This document shows, one piece after another, positions 33,271-34,411 of a DNA stretch of 34,411 nt. Positions within the stretch are counted from its first letter, which is position 1, and every line of letters begins with the position of its first letter. The translations under genes were made by a program, and so were the position numbers. The notes beneath the pieces were generated by a model that was not told where the DNA came from, searched no databases, and was given only the letters and a program-made list of their open reading frames with translations. Source of the stretch: Larix sibirica (lineage: Eukaryota > Streptophyta > Pinopsida > Pinales > Pinaceae); assembly GCA_004151065.3 (NCBI GenBank), contig NWUY0304641924.1:1-34411 (forward strand), in the 5' to 3' direction.

Positions 33271-34200
33271 TAGTTTTTTCGTCGAATTACCTCCCGTCCG
33301 CGTTCATCTTAAGATCGATCCGATCATTGCAGGTTTGAAACTTAACGCATAAGGTAATGAAGGGGAGAATGTGACAACTGATTTTCGGTACAGCACTTGA
33401 GCCGTTCCATTCCATTTTGTGACGTAAGCGGGGGGGTATGGTGAGGCCTTCCAGGACTCTTACTCGGAACACCGTAATAGAATGCCAGTAGTGTTGCCTT
33501 CGTTCTAGCGCCGCTTGGTTTTCCCTTCCACCGATATGATCCTTTTGTACCTGATCGCTCGCAGACTTTTCTACCCCAAACTACTGGAGTAAACAACTCT
33601 TCGCATATCTTTCTATTGGGAGGGTGTAGGTCGGGTTATCATTTCATTGATGATCAATTCGTCACTTACTTTCTCATCGGATAGGGGACTAACCCGGAGG
33701 AATGGGAATCAAGCTGATAACAACATATCATGGAGTCCATAAGACCAGACACCCCCCCCATCTGGTACGTAACGGTTATACCTTTTACAATCACTATAGA
33801 CACCGAGGACTGCGATAAACATGAGAGCTGAGTGTGAAAGTTACTATAAGGCAAGGCGCGTGAAAATGTATTGTAGCTGGCAAATCAGAGGGCCGGCGTG
33901 CCGCTGTACACCAATATAAACTTAGTAGTAAATGCAGAAGGTGGAATAGCTACATCTGCCCTTGTACTCGTATTGATGAAAGCGCTCTTACCCAATGGCG
34001 GTACGTGCTTCATGTCTAAATTTGCCCGTGCAAGAGTGCTGAAGATCACAAGATAGAGCAATGTCGAATCAACTGTATTGTTGACACATCTTTTATGAAG
34101 AAGTGGTAACTGTGGCTGAACCGCCCATGACTGGCGCCCATATGAACCCCAGGAGGTAACGATGAGCCCCAGTGATGTGGTTCTGTTTTTATGGTTAAAG
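33270..34200 (+). pseudogene. Protein-coding relic, tentatively the methyltransferase region of a negative-strand RNA virus-like polymerase
   Basis: The plus strand shows successive coding-like blocks in nearly one frame with stops. These include LAPLGFPFHRYDPFVPDRSQ (about 33508-33567), an HIFLLGGCRSGYHF block, a TNPEEW block (about 33690), ITIDTEDCD (about 33790), then INLVVNAEGG, then LLPNGGTCFMSKF (lysine codon at 34018-34020). About 40 codons later, in other frames, come EEVVTVAEPPMTGAH and an NPQEV block. The order (glycine motif, NPxxW, acidic LVV-AEGG, GG...K, P-x-T...E) resembles the K-D-K-E ribose methyltransferase of such polymerases. The copy is heavily broken and cannot be functional. 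The 119-codon open frame on the minus strand (33885-34244) is antisense to it. The coding-relic call is fairly sure; the viral assignment is weak. An FtsJ-like methyltransferase of other origin is an alternative. Confidence 0.3.
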
Positions 34201-34244
34201 GCAGGCTTACCCAATAATTGTCCATAGTAAACTGCTGCATACAA

Positions 34245-34411
34245 TCCATAATGCTTAATAAAACTAGTATGCCAATCTGAGTGAAGGAGAGGGAAAACGT
34301 CTTTGTTATTCCTTGTTATTAAACCCTTGTCCTCCTACTAAGAACAAGCTCCCTTTGGTCGAGCCTTTTCCCTCCTAACGAACTATCGCAGTTTATGTTT
34401 AGTTGGTTGCT
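34245..34411. other. Terminal spacer
   Basis: Only short doubled words (TTGTTATT at about 34304 and 34313; CCCTCCTA and TCCTCCTA) are visible. No gene was found. Confidence 0.3.

Noticed and set aside
33885-34244. 119-codon minus-strand ORF and a 67-codon ORF nested in it
   Set aside because: A faint likeness of its C-terminal TST...VAI block to a cytochrome c maturation protein was considered, but the preceding residues do not match. The plus-strand reading fits better, so it is treated as antisense.

Overview
The window looks like intergenic DNA from a very large plant mitochondrial genome, most likely a gymnosperm (conifer-type). Three things support this. The only confident functional gene is a native-type, bacterial/mitochondrial-like tRNA-Asp(GUC) at 5570-5643, whereas angiosperm mitochondria normally carry a plastid-derived trnD. 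Broken Ty3/gypsy retrotransposon pieces of plant type are present. The rest is gene-poor spacer of mixed base composition with no bacterial-style gene packing, ribosome binding sites or long ORFs. The organism call is inference. No respiratory, ribosomal-protein or rRNA gene was recognised.

Layout. 1-690 is a decayed gypsy protease/reverse transcriptase region on the minus strand. 700-2620 is unrelated DNA with a degenerate ~57-bp repeat. 2620-3620 is a gypsy gag on the minus strand, probably the other half of the same element. 3900-4360 holds direct and tandem repeats. 4929-5372 is a second gypsy pol fragment (minus), whose reading frame is still open. trnD follows. 5880-8560 is a set of degenerate short-repeat patches, including one family present in both orientations (5885-6475 plus, 7870-8110 minus). 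10030-10610 is a third gypsy gag relic. 11501-11972 is an exact-offset 236-bp tandem duplication. 12873-12914 is a perfect 14-bp triplicate. 12995-13444 is a 149-codon hypothetical ORF. 15350-18130, 20190-20420 and 28300-29260 share a triplet-phased degenerate repeat (GAT, CCA, GTT, GCA, GAA type codons) that reads like Val/Ala/Pro/Asp-rich coding sequence but carries many stops; it lies in one orientation at 15350-16770 and 28300-29260 and in the other between. 19319-19830 is an unidentified coding-like relic with one stop. 20810-24070 is an AT-rich island crowded with palindromic hexamers. 29280-32320 is another vocabulary patch containing a double hairpin at 29928-29987. 33400-34200 reads on the plus strand like the remains of a viral-type methyltransferase domain, tentatively.

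The genes do not form operons or pathways. The main biological story is how the spacer is built: retroelement debris, one retained tRNA, possible viral debris, and many neighbouring patches each made of its own small set of degenerate repeated words. This suggests repeated local slippage or template-switching duplication followed by point decay. All family assignments come from motifs read by eye; no database search was possible.
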